Shown: one piece after another, positions 50,087-59,744 of the stretch
How positions within the stretch are numbered: the stretch's first letter is position 1
How the letters are laid out: every line of letters starts with the position of its first letter
Virus record (IMG/VR): IMGVR_UViG_3300025771_000021
Coordinates: 1 to 64,000 of that record
Strand: one strand, 5' to 3'
Length of the DNA: 64,000 nucleotides
From: a virus
Program-made: the position numbers and the translations under genes
The notes under the pieces: generated by a model
What the model was told of the DNA's origin: nothing
Database searches by the model: none
Seen by the model: the letters and a program-made list of their open reading frames with translations, nothing else

Positions 50087-51265
50087 ATGGCAATTGATAA
50101 TCAATTTAGAATTAATGAACTCATAAGTAGTGGTTCCGGAGCTATCGTATCAAAAGATAGTATCACTGGAAATCATACCTTTGTGCAAGGTTCTAAAACA
50201 ATTGTTCTTGGAAAATCAGAAGGTGGACAAGCTCCATATACACACTTAAAAGGTGAAAGAGATGGGGAGCAGACTGGTAGAATTGAAAAACCAAAATATA
50301 ACGAAGAAGAGTTAATAAAGGCAGTTGATACTAAAGTTGATGAATTAATTGGACCTCCAAAGAAACCACAACCTGATGTAGTTCCAAGACCTGTATATGA
50401 AGATTTAAGAAGATTATACAACGAAGCCTTAGCTGAAATATCAAGATTAGAAAACTTAGTTAGTGAATTAGAATCAAGAATTGCACAGCTTGAAGCTGAG
50501 AATGAGGCTCTTAAAATAGAAAACGATTCATTACAATTAAGAACCTCAACTGCGGAAAATGAGGCACAGTCTGCTAATCAAAGATATGGAGATTTATTAA
50601 AAGATTTTTCAAACGCTATTGTAAAAGGAACACGAGATGCAATAGAAAGGGTATCATTAAAAGCACAAGTAGAAGGTTTAAGAGCACAGAAAGAAACTCT
50701 AAGAGAACAATTAAAATCTCTTAACCTGATAATTGGTCAGTTACAAGCACAAGTAGAAGCCGAACAAGTTAGACAAGCTGCATCTGAAGCCCTTGAAGGT
50801 GTAGTTGGAACATATGAGCAAAAAACAAATACAGGTTGGAAACTACCTCAGTCTGAAATTAAAAAACAAGATAAACAACTTTATCTTGAAATATGGACTA
50901 GAAATAATAAGAATGATATTAGAGTTGTTCAAGGAACCGCTATTAACGTTTATAACTTCAATGAAGAAGAACCACAGACGTTTACTGCGTCAAGTAATGT
51001 TTCATGGTTAAGAGTTGGAGGACCAATTACAGTTCAGCCACGAGAAGGAAATGAAGCTGGTAAAGGTTATATAGGAGTTCAATGGTCAAAAGGACCAAGA
51101 ACGTCTAAGAGAAAACAAGAAATACCTGGTACAGTTACAATAACCGCTTCTCCAAGTGGAGAACAACACACTATATCAGCTATTATGTTTAAAGAGGTAC
51201 AAAGATTAAATAAAGATTTTACACAAGGTAGTACACGAAGTGCTGCTGGTTCGGAGAAAAGTTAA
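50087..51265 (+). CDS. Virion coiled-coil protein with BACON-like C-terminal domain
   Basis: The 392-residue protein has a short N-terminal domain and a Pro-rich hinge near residue 92. A long coiled coil follows (about 105-235, ISRLENLVSELESRIAQLE pattern), then a C-terminal beta domain (about 290-375) with TASSNVSWLRVGG and GTVTITASPSGEQHTISAIMF. The latter has the pattern of BACON domains, which bind carbohydrate or mucin in Bacteroidota. The trimeric-fibre look suggests a tail fibre or fibritin. The BACON call is tentative. Confidence 0.6.
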   Translation: MAIDNQFRINELISSGSGAIVSKDSITGNHTFVQGSKTIVLGKSEGGQAPYTHLKGERDGEQTGRIEKPKYNEEELIKAVDTKVDELIGPPKKPQPDVVPRPVYEDLRRLYNEALAEISRLENLVSELESRIAQLEAENEALKIENDSLQLRTSTAENEAQSANQRYGDLLKDFSNAIVKGTRDAIERVSLKAQVEGLRAQKETLREQLKSLNLIIGQLQAQVEAEQVRQAASEALEGVVGTYEQKTNTGWKLPQSEIKKQDKQLYLEIWTRNNKNDIRVVQGTAINVYNFNEEEPQTFTASSNVSWLRVGGPITVQPREGNEAGKGYIGVQWSKGPRTSKRKQEIPGTVTITASPSGEQHTISAIMFKEVQRLNKDFTQGSTRSAAGSEKS

Positions 51266-51268
51266 TAG

Positions 51269-52837
51269 ATGGCAATTAGTAATTTTAAAAATATAGAAAA
51301 TACCAAAGGATATTTTGTCAATGATAGTGATAGAAAAATCTTTGAGAGAGAAGTCTCCAAGGGTTATTTTGGTATGAATATAGGAGATATTATTGAGTTT
51401 GTCATATATGATTCAAATGATAACATATTACCTCAAGAATCAAGTGGTGGTAAATATGTAAGGTACATAGAATACAACGATGATTCTGAAAAGAAATACT
51501 TTGGTAAAGTTCAAAAAAATAAAACAACATTAAAATCAAACGATTCCGATGAGTTCTTTATTGATACTGAAAAACTAATTACGGAAGCTGGATATAAGAA
51601 TGGTGTTTTCAAGACTCAAATATCTCTCTTAAATAGAAGGCTCGGTTCTGAAGATAGAGAGAATGATAAAGTGTGGATACATGAAATTGCTCCCTCTAGA
51701 ACTGAAATAAGAGTATTGCCAACAATTGATGATAAAACTGGTAAACCGAATTCTGATTTGGAAGAAAGATATAATTGTTTTATAAATGAAAAAACATTTT
51801 ACTCAGATTTATCTCCTTTTATCGATTCTTTTGTTGAACAATTTGATGTAGAAAAGGTTATACGAGATTTTTTAATTTCTAAGGGGGATGTTAAATCTGG
51901 ACAATCTTACATTAGTTTAATTAGAGATGAATTTAAAATAGAAAGTTTTGATTTGTTAATTCAACAAATAAGGGATAGATTTATAAAATCTGTTAATTAT
52001 TATAAACAAAATAGAGATTCTAATATTTTATCTAATAACTACGGCCAACCATTAGGAAATACAAAAGGTATTTGTACTGATGTAAATAATATTCTATATG
52101 ATATTATTAATATAGTAGGTAATTGTGTTGAATATTCATTGCCAAAAAGAAATGTTCGTTCTGAAAATTCTTTAACCATAGAACAACAAGAAAGTTTAGA
52201 TAAGGTAAATGATATATTAAAAACAGTAACAAGTAATTCCAAATATACATCTACAATACCATCCTCAGTATCCGCTAAAATAGTTGGATGTAAGAACCCA
52301 TCGGCATCAAATTATAATCCTGATGCAGATATACATGATGAGGGATTGTGTGTTTTTATTGAAAAACCACAACCTAAACCACAACCTAAACCACAACCTA
52401 AATTACAACCCAAACCACGACCTAAACCAGTGGTAATACCACCAAAACCAAAACCTAAACCAGTGGTAATACCAAAACCAAAGGTTGACCCTGATTTCAT
52501 ATTAAATGATTCGGTTGAGTTTACAAGAGAGGTATTGTCAGAACCAGGTGGTTTAGATAGAACGGGATTGAGAGAAAGATATGATACTGGTGATTATGGA
52601 CCATTAGCTGCTATTTTAGAGGAACAGTCAACTCCGATAGTAACTTATACACCACCGGTAGTAAACACACCAATATCAGTTGGTTCTAGATTTTTAAATC
52701 CAATTAGTGATACTACAACAGTAAGTGGTAGAGCTACCGCCTTGAATAGTGGTCGAAGTCCTTTGACTGAAGAACCGAATTTGTTTAATGAAAGAATAGT
52801 TACATCCCAAAAAAGATTTTTAAAAGATAGATTTTAA
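51269..52837 (+). CDS. Virion protein with GC-x4-A-x-NY motif and Pro/Lys-repeat linker
   Basis: The 522-residue protein has a soluble N-terminal domain (1-340). It then has GCKNPSASNYNPDADIHDEG (from about residue 341), a Pro-Lys-Gln repeat linker (KPQPKPQPK and onward, about 367-405), and SEPGGLDRTGLRERYDTGDY (about 423-442). The first motif matches the Cys-bounded GC-x4-A-x-NY-x-x-x-A repeat abundant in marine Bacteroidota surface proteins. The GLDRTGLR motif recurs in the protein at 22254. A flexible virion appendage is inferred. Confidence 0.62.
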   Translation: MAISNFKNIENTKGYFVNDSDRKIFEREVSKGYFGMNIGDIIEFVIYDSNDNILPQESSGGKYVRYIEYNDDSEKKYFGKVQKNKTTLKSNDSDEFFIDTEKLITEAGYKNGVFKTQISLLNRRLGSEDRENDKVWIHEIAPSRTEIRVLPTIDDKTGKPNSDLEERYNCFINEKTFYSDLSPFIDSFVEQFDVEKVIRDFLISKGDVKSGQSYISLIRDEFKIESFDLLIQQIRDRFIKSVNYYKQNRDSNILSNNYGQPLGNTKGICTDVNNILYDIINIVGNCVEYSLPKRNVRSENSLTIEQQESLDKVNDILKTVTSNSKYTSTIPSSVSAKIVGCKNPSASNYNPDADIHDEGLCVFIEKPQPKPQPKPQPKLQPKPRPKPVVIPPKPKPKPVVIPKPKVDPDFILNDSVEFTREVLSEPGGLDRTGLRERYDTGDYGPLAAILEEQSTPIVTYTPPVVNTPISVGSRFLNPISDTTTVSGRATALNSGRSPLTEEPNLFNERIVTSQKRFLKDRF

Positions 52838-52850
52838 ATAGGAATAAAAA

Positions 52851-55800
52851 ATGGCAGCACCAAACCGCAGGGGTAATTTTAATGGAGAAAAAGTAGGAGA
52901 ATGGACCTGGTCAGATGTGACCGGTACATGGCTCAACCTTGGTGGTATTGCTAATCTTGGTAGTAATATCAGTATTACAAATCCATATAGCGAGGCATTT
53001 GAAAAACTATCATATAATTTAGAAAGAAGTAATATTGCTGTTGATGTTGCAACTTCTCTTAGAGAACAAATGGGCGATTTAAGTGGAGTTGGTAGAGGAA
53101 TACAAAACCTACAAGCAATATATGGTGGAGGTACAACAAACGCCATTTCCATTATTTCTAAACCATATGATATAAAAGTAAATGTTCTCATAAGGAGAAG
53201 TCTTTTTAGGGGAGACGTTCATATTAATGGTTCTTTAAATAATAATACTACTAAAATATATAATGTCAAGGAGCTTTCTAGTACTCTAACATATGATATA
53301 AGGGAGAGTGGTAAAAAAACAAAAGAATCTTATAAAGTATATAGTAGACAAGTTAGTAACATAGGTGGATATCCTACTACCAAATGGGTGGTTTATGTTG
53401 ATAAGTATATTAATGGTGTATTCAATTCTAAAAAAACATATGATAAAGATGGTGATTTGGTTATTTTAGAATTTGATACTTCTATTTGGGATACTCCTCC
53501 TGTAACCAAAGCCTCACCTGTAATTAGTGATGTTAACGATACTTTGGAAACAATTTTAGAACCAACTACAAGTGAACCAATTATAAGAAGAGCTTCAGGT
53601 GCAACTGTAAAATTATCAAGACCATCTATATCAGTATCACCATCATCAACCTCTTATAATTTAAATGATAGTGGTGTTAATATTAGTTGGAATACTACAA
53701 ACGCAAAATCAGTAAATTTCACTTTAGGAAAAGTTAAAAGAACTTTAGGTACTCGTGGTTCATTAACGTTAAGACCTTCCGATTTTCCAAACGGAGCGGG
53801 TCAATATACTGCGTATTTACAACCAGTTGGAGATGGTGGTAGTGGTGATGTGGGTAAGGTTGTTCTAAATGTATTACAAAAAACCACACTTCCTGGTCCT
53901 GACATTACCCATATTACTTATCCTCAGAATATTATTGGTAAAGATTTCCAAGGGTATGATGTTGATTTTAGAATAGACTGGGCTTCTGTTAATACTGATT
54001 GGGTAGATGTTTATGTTGGTAAAAAATCAAATTCCAATGGATTGGCTTCTAAAAAATCCCCACAGGGTTCTTTGACATTAAACATATCAGATGTTCTTAA
54101 AAAAGCAGAAGATAGATTATCGGAAGATACTGATGTTGTACAATTTAAATTAATTTTAATTCCATATAACGACCAAGGTGACCAAACAGTAAGTGGTAAG
54201 GAAGAAGAAATTTTAATTAATTTTGATAAAGGTAATCTTAAACTTCGTAGAGGAGATGTTGTAAGAGATATTAGGGAATCAATTAAGAAACAATTTAATA
54301 CCGATATTCTAAAAAATCAATCTTCAAAATATCTAACTCACATATTACACATAGGAGATGCGGATAATAAGTTAATATCTACATGGGGAATTGATAAAGA
54401 AACTTTTTCTGAATATAGAGTTGTTGATGAGATGACGGGTAGAGAAGAAAAAGTAAAAGAAGTAAAAACTCTTGTACTAAAACTTTATGAACCATTACCA
54501 AAAGATATACAACCAAACCAACAAGTTTGGATTTCTAAAATAGAATCAATACCAATTATTGAACAAATAACAGTAATTGACGAGGGGGGTGACGATTGTA
54601 TTGTATTACAACCAAATTTAAATGATAAATTTGTTGATAATGTTGGTTTACAAATTTACGATGATTTAATATCAAGTGGTTCTGCAACCTCAACTAATAT
54701 TATTAATGAAATAGTTAGTTCTTCTGGTTTTAATTTAGATAAATTAGACATACAGTTTGTTTCTGAATCTGTTTCATTAGTTGGTTCAGAAGAAACAGGA
54801 TATGTTTACCAAAAATCGGGTGAAACTTATGCATGGAATAATTTTGTAAAATATTCATCTGCATCGGAAAGGGTACAAAACTTTTGGTATAAATTAGAAC
54901 TTATTGAGTTTTATGATAATAAATTAGAATTGATTACATCTGGTTCTGATTTCACATCTTCTATATCTTTATTAAACGAAAAAAATAGAATAGAACGAAA
55001 GAAAAATGAAGTAACACTTGGTTTTGATGCATTTGAAAAATGGTTGTACACAAGTTCATCTGTTGATGGTCTTACATATCCAGGTGCAGGTCAGATAACA
55101 CTATCATCTTCTACGGATTCTGATTCTACCGCTTGGTATGAGGGGATTTACAGTTCTGCTCAAAATTATGATAAATACAACACATCAAGACTAGTAAATA
55201 ACTTACCATCTCATGTTCAAAACGAAGATGTTGGTCAAGAGTTTGTTCTGTTCTTTGACATGATAGGTCAGCATTTTGATATTCTTTGGTTATATACTAA
55301 AGAATTTTCTAAAAGCAAAAAAATTGAACATAAACAAAAATTTGGAATTAAAGATGAGTTTATATACCAAATGTTAGAATCTCTTGGTTGGGATGCTGAT
55401 TTAGGTGTTCAATCACAGGCCTTGTGGGAATATGCTTTTGGTAAATCGAGTGATTCTTCGGTAGAAAGATTAACAAGTGGAAAAGATAGACAAAATCAGG
55501 TTTGGAGAAGAATTCTAAATAACTTACCATACCTTTTAAAACACAAGGGTACAAAAAGAGCACTTCATGCTTTAATGTCTTGTTATGGTGTTCCTGCTTC
55601 ATTACTAACGGTAATGGAGTTCGGTGGACCAAAAGACGTTACTCAATCCGGTACAAGTAATTTCACTTATGAGGATAGAACTGCATCTATTAATATAAGT
55701 GGGTCTGCTTCCATAACGATACCTTGGAAAACACATACATCGGATTATCCAAACTCTGTTGAAATAAGATTAAATACTCAAGAAAGACAAGACCAACAAA

Positions 55801-57743
55801 TAATTAGTGGTTCTAATTGGTCATTAGATGTTTTAAAGGATACCGGCTCATTGGCTACGTTCCAACTAACTGTTGGTTCTGTTTCCTCTTCAACTCAACC
55901 AATACCATTCTTCAATGATGAGTACACTCAAATTGTTGTAAATAGAGTAACTGGTAGTAGTGGTGATGAATTTACTCTTTATGCAAAAGAGGCATTCCAA
56001 GAAAGAATTAGAAACGAGGTATCAACTACATTATCCGCAACAACAAAAGCGTGGACAAGTGGTAGTGAAATTAAAATTGGTGGAAGTACATTTAATGGTT
56101 CGGTTGATGAATTTCGTTTATGGAAAATTCCATTAGATGAGGTAAATATTGACAACCATACTTTGTTACCTGATGCTATTGATGGTACATCCCCTTCCGC
56201 GTCAACCGAAGATTTAATTTTAAGACATGACTTCGAATATCCAAAAAACAGAAATACTGATACTGAAATTAAAAACGTATCAATAACAAGAACATATAGT
56301 ACTGGTTCAATTGCAAGTGGATTTGATAGTGTTGCTATGTATCCATATCAATATACTCCATATGATAGAACAGTAACCGCAAAAGTTCCTTCAAGTGGAT
56401 TTAATCTTAATAACAAATTAAGATTTGAGTCTCAATATGAATTGGGAGAAACAAATGTATTATCGGCTACATCAAGTATTGATTTATCATATCGTTCTCG
56501 TTCAACCAAAAAGTCATTTGATAAATCACCAATTGATTCTGATAAATTAGGATTATTTTTCTCTCCAATTAAAGAGATTAATATGGATATCCTAAAATCA
56601 GTAGGTCCTTTAAATATTGATGATTACATAGGAGACCCATCTGACAATTATAATGATACATATTCTTCATTGGAAACATTTAGAAATTATTATTTCGAAA
56701 GATTTAATTTAAATTTCAATGAATATGTTCAGTTAGTTCGTTATATAGAACGAGGGTTGTTTGACCAACTCGAATCCCTTGTACCAGCAAGAGCTAAAGT
56801 TGCAAAAGGTTTACTTTTTGAACCACATATCTTAGAGAGAAGTAAAACTAAATGGACAAAACCAACAGGTGATGAAAATTACCATGAAACTGTTATTAAC
56901 ACTACTGAAGATACAATAGTAACATCAGACAATCCACAATACTTAGCTTTAGTATCTGCTTCTGAAGATACTAAACTTAATGTAGATACTCCATTCTATG
57001 ATGGACACATTAGTGAATCGGATGATACGAGAGTTTCTACTGAAATTTTAAACTATGATGGAACATACTCATCTTTTGATGATACTTCTTTAAGTGGAGT
57101 AATTACAAGAAATAGTGGCTCTACTATGGGAGGATTTGAGATATTTATAGATGCCAAACTAACTGGCTCTGCAAATGCATTCTATGACTCAACTACATTC
57201 CAACAAGTAGGTGGATTCGGTCCTGAAGATTTAGCCGTGGCTGGATTTGGTTTATATGGTAGTGGTTCTCATGCTATTAGAACACGATTTGATTTATATG
57301 GGAATATAGTTAAAGATAGAATTAAAGTTTTTAAAGTAAAAGAATCTTATACTGAATACGAAAGACAACAAGTTAGTGGTTGGCCTAAAACAACTGGTTC
57401 GAATGACCAAGTTGCTTATGATGTTGTTGGAGTAGAAAAATATAGAACAAAAGTTACTATACTACCATTTTTAGATTCAAATGGTTCTGAATCAACTGAT
57501 ATTACATCAGGTGGTAATATTGTAGAAGTTACACCTTTAAACGGAACATTTTCAACTCATTATAGAATAGTAGAAGATTTAACAAGTGGATTAGAAAATT
57601 CATTCTTTAATGGTTCAAAACAAACAAGCGGAACTACCTTAGATGGTGGTTCACCTGTACAAACATTTACTACTAATCCTAACACACTTAGAGTTAATGA
57701 TAGTGGTAGAGGTAGTGGTGAACCAATTTTAGAGGTAGATTAA
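52851..57743 (+). CDS. Giant tail/baseplate protein (gp7-like), with Ig-like and LamG-like domains
   Basis: The 1630-residue protein has an Ig-like domain (about residues 255-345, SVSPSSTSYNLNDSGVNISW) and a long beta-rich region. A tail-hub segment with YLLKHKGTKRALHALMSCYG (about 896-915), typical of T4-like gp7/tail-protein-I proteins, is followed by a LamG/concanavalin-like sandwich (about 945-1100, FNGSVDEFRLWKIPLDE). Near residues 1351-1410 lie three 19-residue repeats starting E/D-DT. It probably forms the baseplate periphery and contacts the cell surface. It is the largest gene in the window. Confidence 0.75.
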   Translation: MAAPNRRGNFNGEKVGEWTWSDVTGTWLNLGGIANLGSNISITNPYSEAFEKLSYNLERSNIAVDVATSLREQMGDLSGVGRGIQNLQAIYGGGTTNAISIISKPYDIKVNVLIRRSLFRGDVHINGSLNNNTTKIYNVKELSSTLTYDIRESGKKTKESYKVYSRQVSNIGGYPTTKWVVYVDKYINGVFNSKKTYDKDGDLVILEFDTSIWDTPPVTKASPVISDVNDTLETILEPTTSEPIIRRASGATVKLSRPSISVSPSSTSYNLNDSGVNISWNTTNAKSVNFTLGKVKRTLGTRGSLTLRPSDFPNGAGQYTAYLQPVGDGGSGDVGKVVLNVLQKTTLPGPDITHITYPQNIIGKDFQGYDVDFRIDWASVNTDWVDVYVGKKSNSNGLASKKSPQGSLTLNISDVLKKAEDRLSEDTDVVQFKLILIPYNDQGDQTVSGKEEEILINFDKGNLKLRRGDVVRDIRESIKKQFNTDILKNQSSKYLTHILHIGDADNKLISTWGIDKETFSEYRVVDEMTGREEKVKEVKTLVLKLYEPLPKDIQPNQQVWISKIESIPIIEQITVIDEGGDDCIVLQPNLNDKFVDNVGLQIYDDLISSGSATSTNIINEIVSSSGFNLDKLDIQFVSESVSLVGSEETGYVYQKSGETYAWNNFVKYSSASERVQNFWYKLELIEFYDNKLELITSGSDFTSSISLLNEKNRIERKKNEVTLGFDAFEKWLYTSSSVDGLTYPGAGQITLSSSTDSDSTAWYEGIYSSAQNYDKYNTSRLVNNLPSHVQNEDVGQEFVLFFDMIGQHFDILWLYTKEFSKSKKIEHKQKFGIKDEFIYQMLESLGWDADLGVQSQALWEYAFGKSSDSSVERLTSGKDRQNQVWRRILNNLPYLLKHKGTKRALHALMSCYGVPASLLTVMEFGGPKDVTQSGTSNFTYEDRTASINISGSASITIPWKTHTSDYPNSVEIRLNTQERQDQQIISGSNWSLDVLKDTGSLATFQLTVGSVSSSTQPIPFFNDEYTQIVVNRVTGSSGDEFTLYAKEAFQERIRNEVSTTLSATTKAWTSGSEIKIGGSTFNGSVDEFRLWKIPLDEVNIDNHTLLPDAIDGTSPSASTEDLILRHDFEYPKNRNTDTEIKNVSITRTYSTGSIASGFDSVAMYPYQYTPYDRTVTAKVPSSGFNLNNKLRFESQYELGETNVLSATSSIDLSYRSRSTKKSFDKSPIDSDKLGLFFSPIKEINMDILKSVGPLNIDDYIGDPSDNYNDTYSSLETFRNYYFERFNLNFNEYVQLVRYIERGLFDQLESLVPARAKVAKGLLFEPHILERSKTKWTKPTGDENYHETVINTTEDTIVTSDNPQYLALVSASEDTKLNVDTPFYDGHISESDDTRVSTEILNYDGTYSSFDDTSLSGVITRNSGSTMGGFEIFIDAKLTGSANAFYDSTTFQQVGGFGPEDLAVAGFGLYGSGSHAIRTRFDLYGNIVKDRIKVFKVKESYTEYERQQVSGWPKTTGSNDQVAYDVVGVEKYRTKVTILPFLDSNGSESTDITSGGNIVEVTPLNGTFSTHYRIVEDLTSGLENSFFNGSKQTSGTTLDGGSPVQTFTTNPNTLRVNDSGRGSGEPILEVD

Positions 57744-57774
57744 TAAAAGAAAATAATTAAAAATTATAAATGTT

Positions 57775-57783
57775 ATATTTATA
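57775..57783 (+). promoter_or_regulatory. ATATTTATA candidate late promoter
   Basis: The nonamer lies 25 nt before the virion gene at 57809, with AACAAGAGGAATA between. Confidence 0.68.
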
Positions 57784-57808
57784 TATTGAATAACAAGAGG
57801 AATAAATT

Positions 57809-58438
57809 ATGGCTTATTTAGATAATTCAACAATTACCGTAGATGCAATTCTTACTAAAAAGGGTAGAGAAAAACTTGCAGCCGGTCAAGGTTTAAACAT
57901 TACAAAGTTTGCTTTGGGTGATGATGAGGTAGATTACACTCTATACGAACCAGCACATCCAAAAGGTTCTGCATATTATGATGCAGCAATTAGAGCAATC
58001 CCAATCACAGAAGCTTCACCAGATGAAACTCAAGTATTAAAATACAAATTGGTAACTTTACCAAAAGGAACAAAGAAGATTCCAAAAGTAGAATTTGGTG
58101 TTCCGAATATTTCGGTGAACCAAACTTCAGGTCAAGTTGCTTTATCACCAACTACATCCCCAAGTGGAAATTCACAAGCAGGATATACAGTAGTTCTTTC
58201 AAACAAAAACGCTGGTTCTGTAATTGGTGAAGGAGCGGGAGCTGGAAGTGGAACTGTACCAGTATTCTTAGGAGATGAAATTACAACAACTGCAGCAGTA
58301 GAAACGGGTCTTACATTTACATTTATTCCTAACCCAAATATTACTACTACTATTAAGACAACATTGACTGTATATGGTAACGAAACAGGTGGTTCACAAA
58401 CTATTCCTGTTACGGTAACCTATGTACAACCAACATAA
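57809..58438 (+). CDS. Virion structural protein, 209 residues
   Basis: The protein begins AYLDNSTITVDAILTKKGREKLAAGQGLNITKFALGDDEVDY, a conserved N-terminal pattern I recall from virion proteins of marine T4-like phages. A beta-rich, Thr/Gly-rich C-terminal half suits an exposed surface domain. It has its own late-type promoter and AAGAGGAATAAATT upstream. It is co-transcribed with the next gene. Confidence 0.65.
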   Translation: MAYLDNSTITVDAILTKKGREKLAAGQGLNITKFALGDDEVDYTLYEPAHPKGSAYYDAAIRAIPITEASPDETQVLKYKLVTLPKGTKKIPKVEFGVPNISVNQTSGQVALSPTTSPSGNSQAGYTVVLSNKNAGSVIGEGAGAGSGTVPVFLGDEITTTAAVETGLTFTFIPNPNITTTIKTTLTVYGNETGGSQTIPVTVTYVQPT

Positions 58439-58457
58439 TAAAGAGGAACAATAAAAG

Positions 58458-59669
58458 ATGGCACAAATAACAGGACAAGCAGGAGTAAATTTATCTACCG
58501 AATTAGCTAATTATTTATCAGCTAATCAAGGTAACCTCACTTCTGAACAATTAAGTCAAATTATCAATAACTATTTGACTGGTGGTGATAAATTAGCCAC
58601 TCAGGGTGGTTCAGTAACACAAGGAATCTATAAAAGATTTGGTGAATTTGACCAAGTAACTGGAAAAGTTGAAGTGGTAACTACTGGTTTGTGGAGTGGA
58701 GATACTGGTAGTTTAACTACTTTCTATACTTCATCTGCTCAAGTATCCGCTGCAAGTGGAGATTATTACTATAATGTTTATAATACCGCAGAAACTTCAT
58801 CAGTACAATTCGCAGTTGCATATGGACATAGATTGGGTAGTGGTTCGGTATCATTAGCTAATAATGATAATTCAACAGTGGCTACAAAAGCAACTTACGC
58901 ACAATACAAACAAATTTTATTAGAACAAGATGATTCTCAATTTACATTTTTCTCATCTTCTGCAGCGGGAACTCATGATTCGGATGCCATCTATGTAATC
59001 AATGTTGCTCGAGCAAGATACAAAGAAAAAATGGATGCAGGAAACTGGACACTTTGTTTAAGTGGTTCTAATGGTGTTTCTTATTTCATTGATGATAGTG
59101 GTAAGAAATTCGATGATACGGTTGGTAAAGCTGGTAGAGTGTTTAATGTGGTAAGTGGTTCTCTTAACTTAGGAACTGAAAATGCTGCAACTGTTAATAC
59201 TGCAACTGCTTCTAACGGACAAGGATTTGGATTGTTCTATCCAGACCAAGGTCTTATCGTACTTAACCCAGCCGCTATATCTAATGTAGTTGGTTCTGAA
59301 CTTTCACCTTCGGATAGTGTAACTGTTGAACAAGAAAACCATAAATTACTATGGAATTCTATTAAATTAGGAGCGGGTTCATCTACCAATCCAGGATTTG
59401 AAGCTCGTAGAACTGAAAATGTTTCTACATCTCATTATTTTGTAAGAGCAACAAACAGAGAATTTAATTATTCAAATAACCCCTCATTCGTAACAGGTTC
59501 GGATGGAACATTTGCAGAATCTACTTTTGAGAAAGACCCAAAAACTTTCATCACAACGGTAGGACTTTATTCTGATGCAAATGAACTTATCGCGGTAGCT
59601 AAAACTTCACAACCAATTGCTAAATCATTTGATAAAGAAGTATTAATCAAAGTAAAACTTGATTTTTAA
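58458..59669 (+). CDS. Virion structural protein, 403 residues, paralogue of the next gene
   Basis: The protein has a polar helical N-terminal domain, a central beta region with Ser/Thr/Gly repeats, and a C-terminal block (REFNYSNNPSF...TVGLYSDANELIAVAKTSQPI...LIKVKLDF). It shares this end with the next gene. The LYDxxGEMIAVAK-type ending is a pattern I recall from marine T4-like phage virion proteins. AAAGAGGAACA precedes the start and a strong terminator follows the stop. Confidence 0.7.
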   Translation: MAQITGQAGVNLSTELANYLSANQGNLTSEQLSQIINNYLTGGDKLATQGGSVTQGIYKRFGEFDQVTGKVEVVTTGLWSGDTGSLTTFYTSSAQVSAASGDYYYNVYNTAETSSVQFAVAYGHRLGSGSVSLANNDNSTVATKATYAQYKQILLEQDDSQFTFFSSSAAGTHDSDAIYVINVARARYKEKMDAGNWTLCLSGSNGVSYFIDDSGKKFDDTVGKAGRVFNVVSGSLNLGTENAATVNTATASNGQGFGLFYPDQGLIVLNPAAISNVVGSELSPSDSVTVEQENHKLLWNSIKLGAGSSTNPGFEARRTENVSTSHYFVRATNREFNYSNNPSFVTGSDGTFAESTFEKDPKTFITTVGLYSDANELIAVAKTSQPIAKSFDKEVLIKVKLDF

Positions 59670-59687
59670 TCTAACTTAACCTATGAA

Positions 59688-59713
59688 CAACCCCACTTCG
59701 GTGGGGTTTTTTG
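59688..59713 (+). terminator. Rho-independent terminator
   Basis: CCCCAC (59691-59696) pairs with GTGGGG (59701-59706) across a TTCG tetraloop, followed by a T run. It ends the 57809-59669 unit. Confidence 0.92.
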
Positions 59714-59720
59714 TTTCCAT

Positions 59721-59729
59721 ATATTTATA
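59721..59729 (+). promoter_or_regulatory. ATATTTATA candidate late promoter
   Basis: It follows the terminator and lies 15 nt before the ATG at 59745, with AGAGGAA between. Confidence 0.65.
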
Positions 59730-59744
59730 TAGAGGAATTATCGT

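Noticed and set aside
52312-52500. Gly/Leu-repeat minus-strand frame
   Set aside because: It is the complement of the Pro-Lys repeat in the virion protein; the repeat alone explains it.
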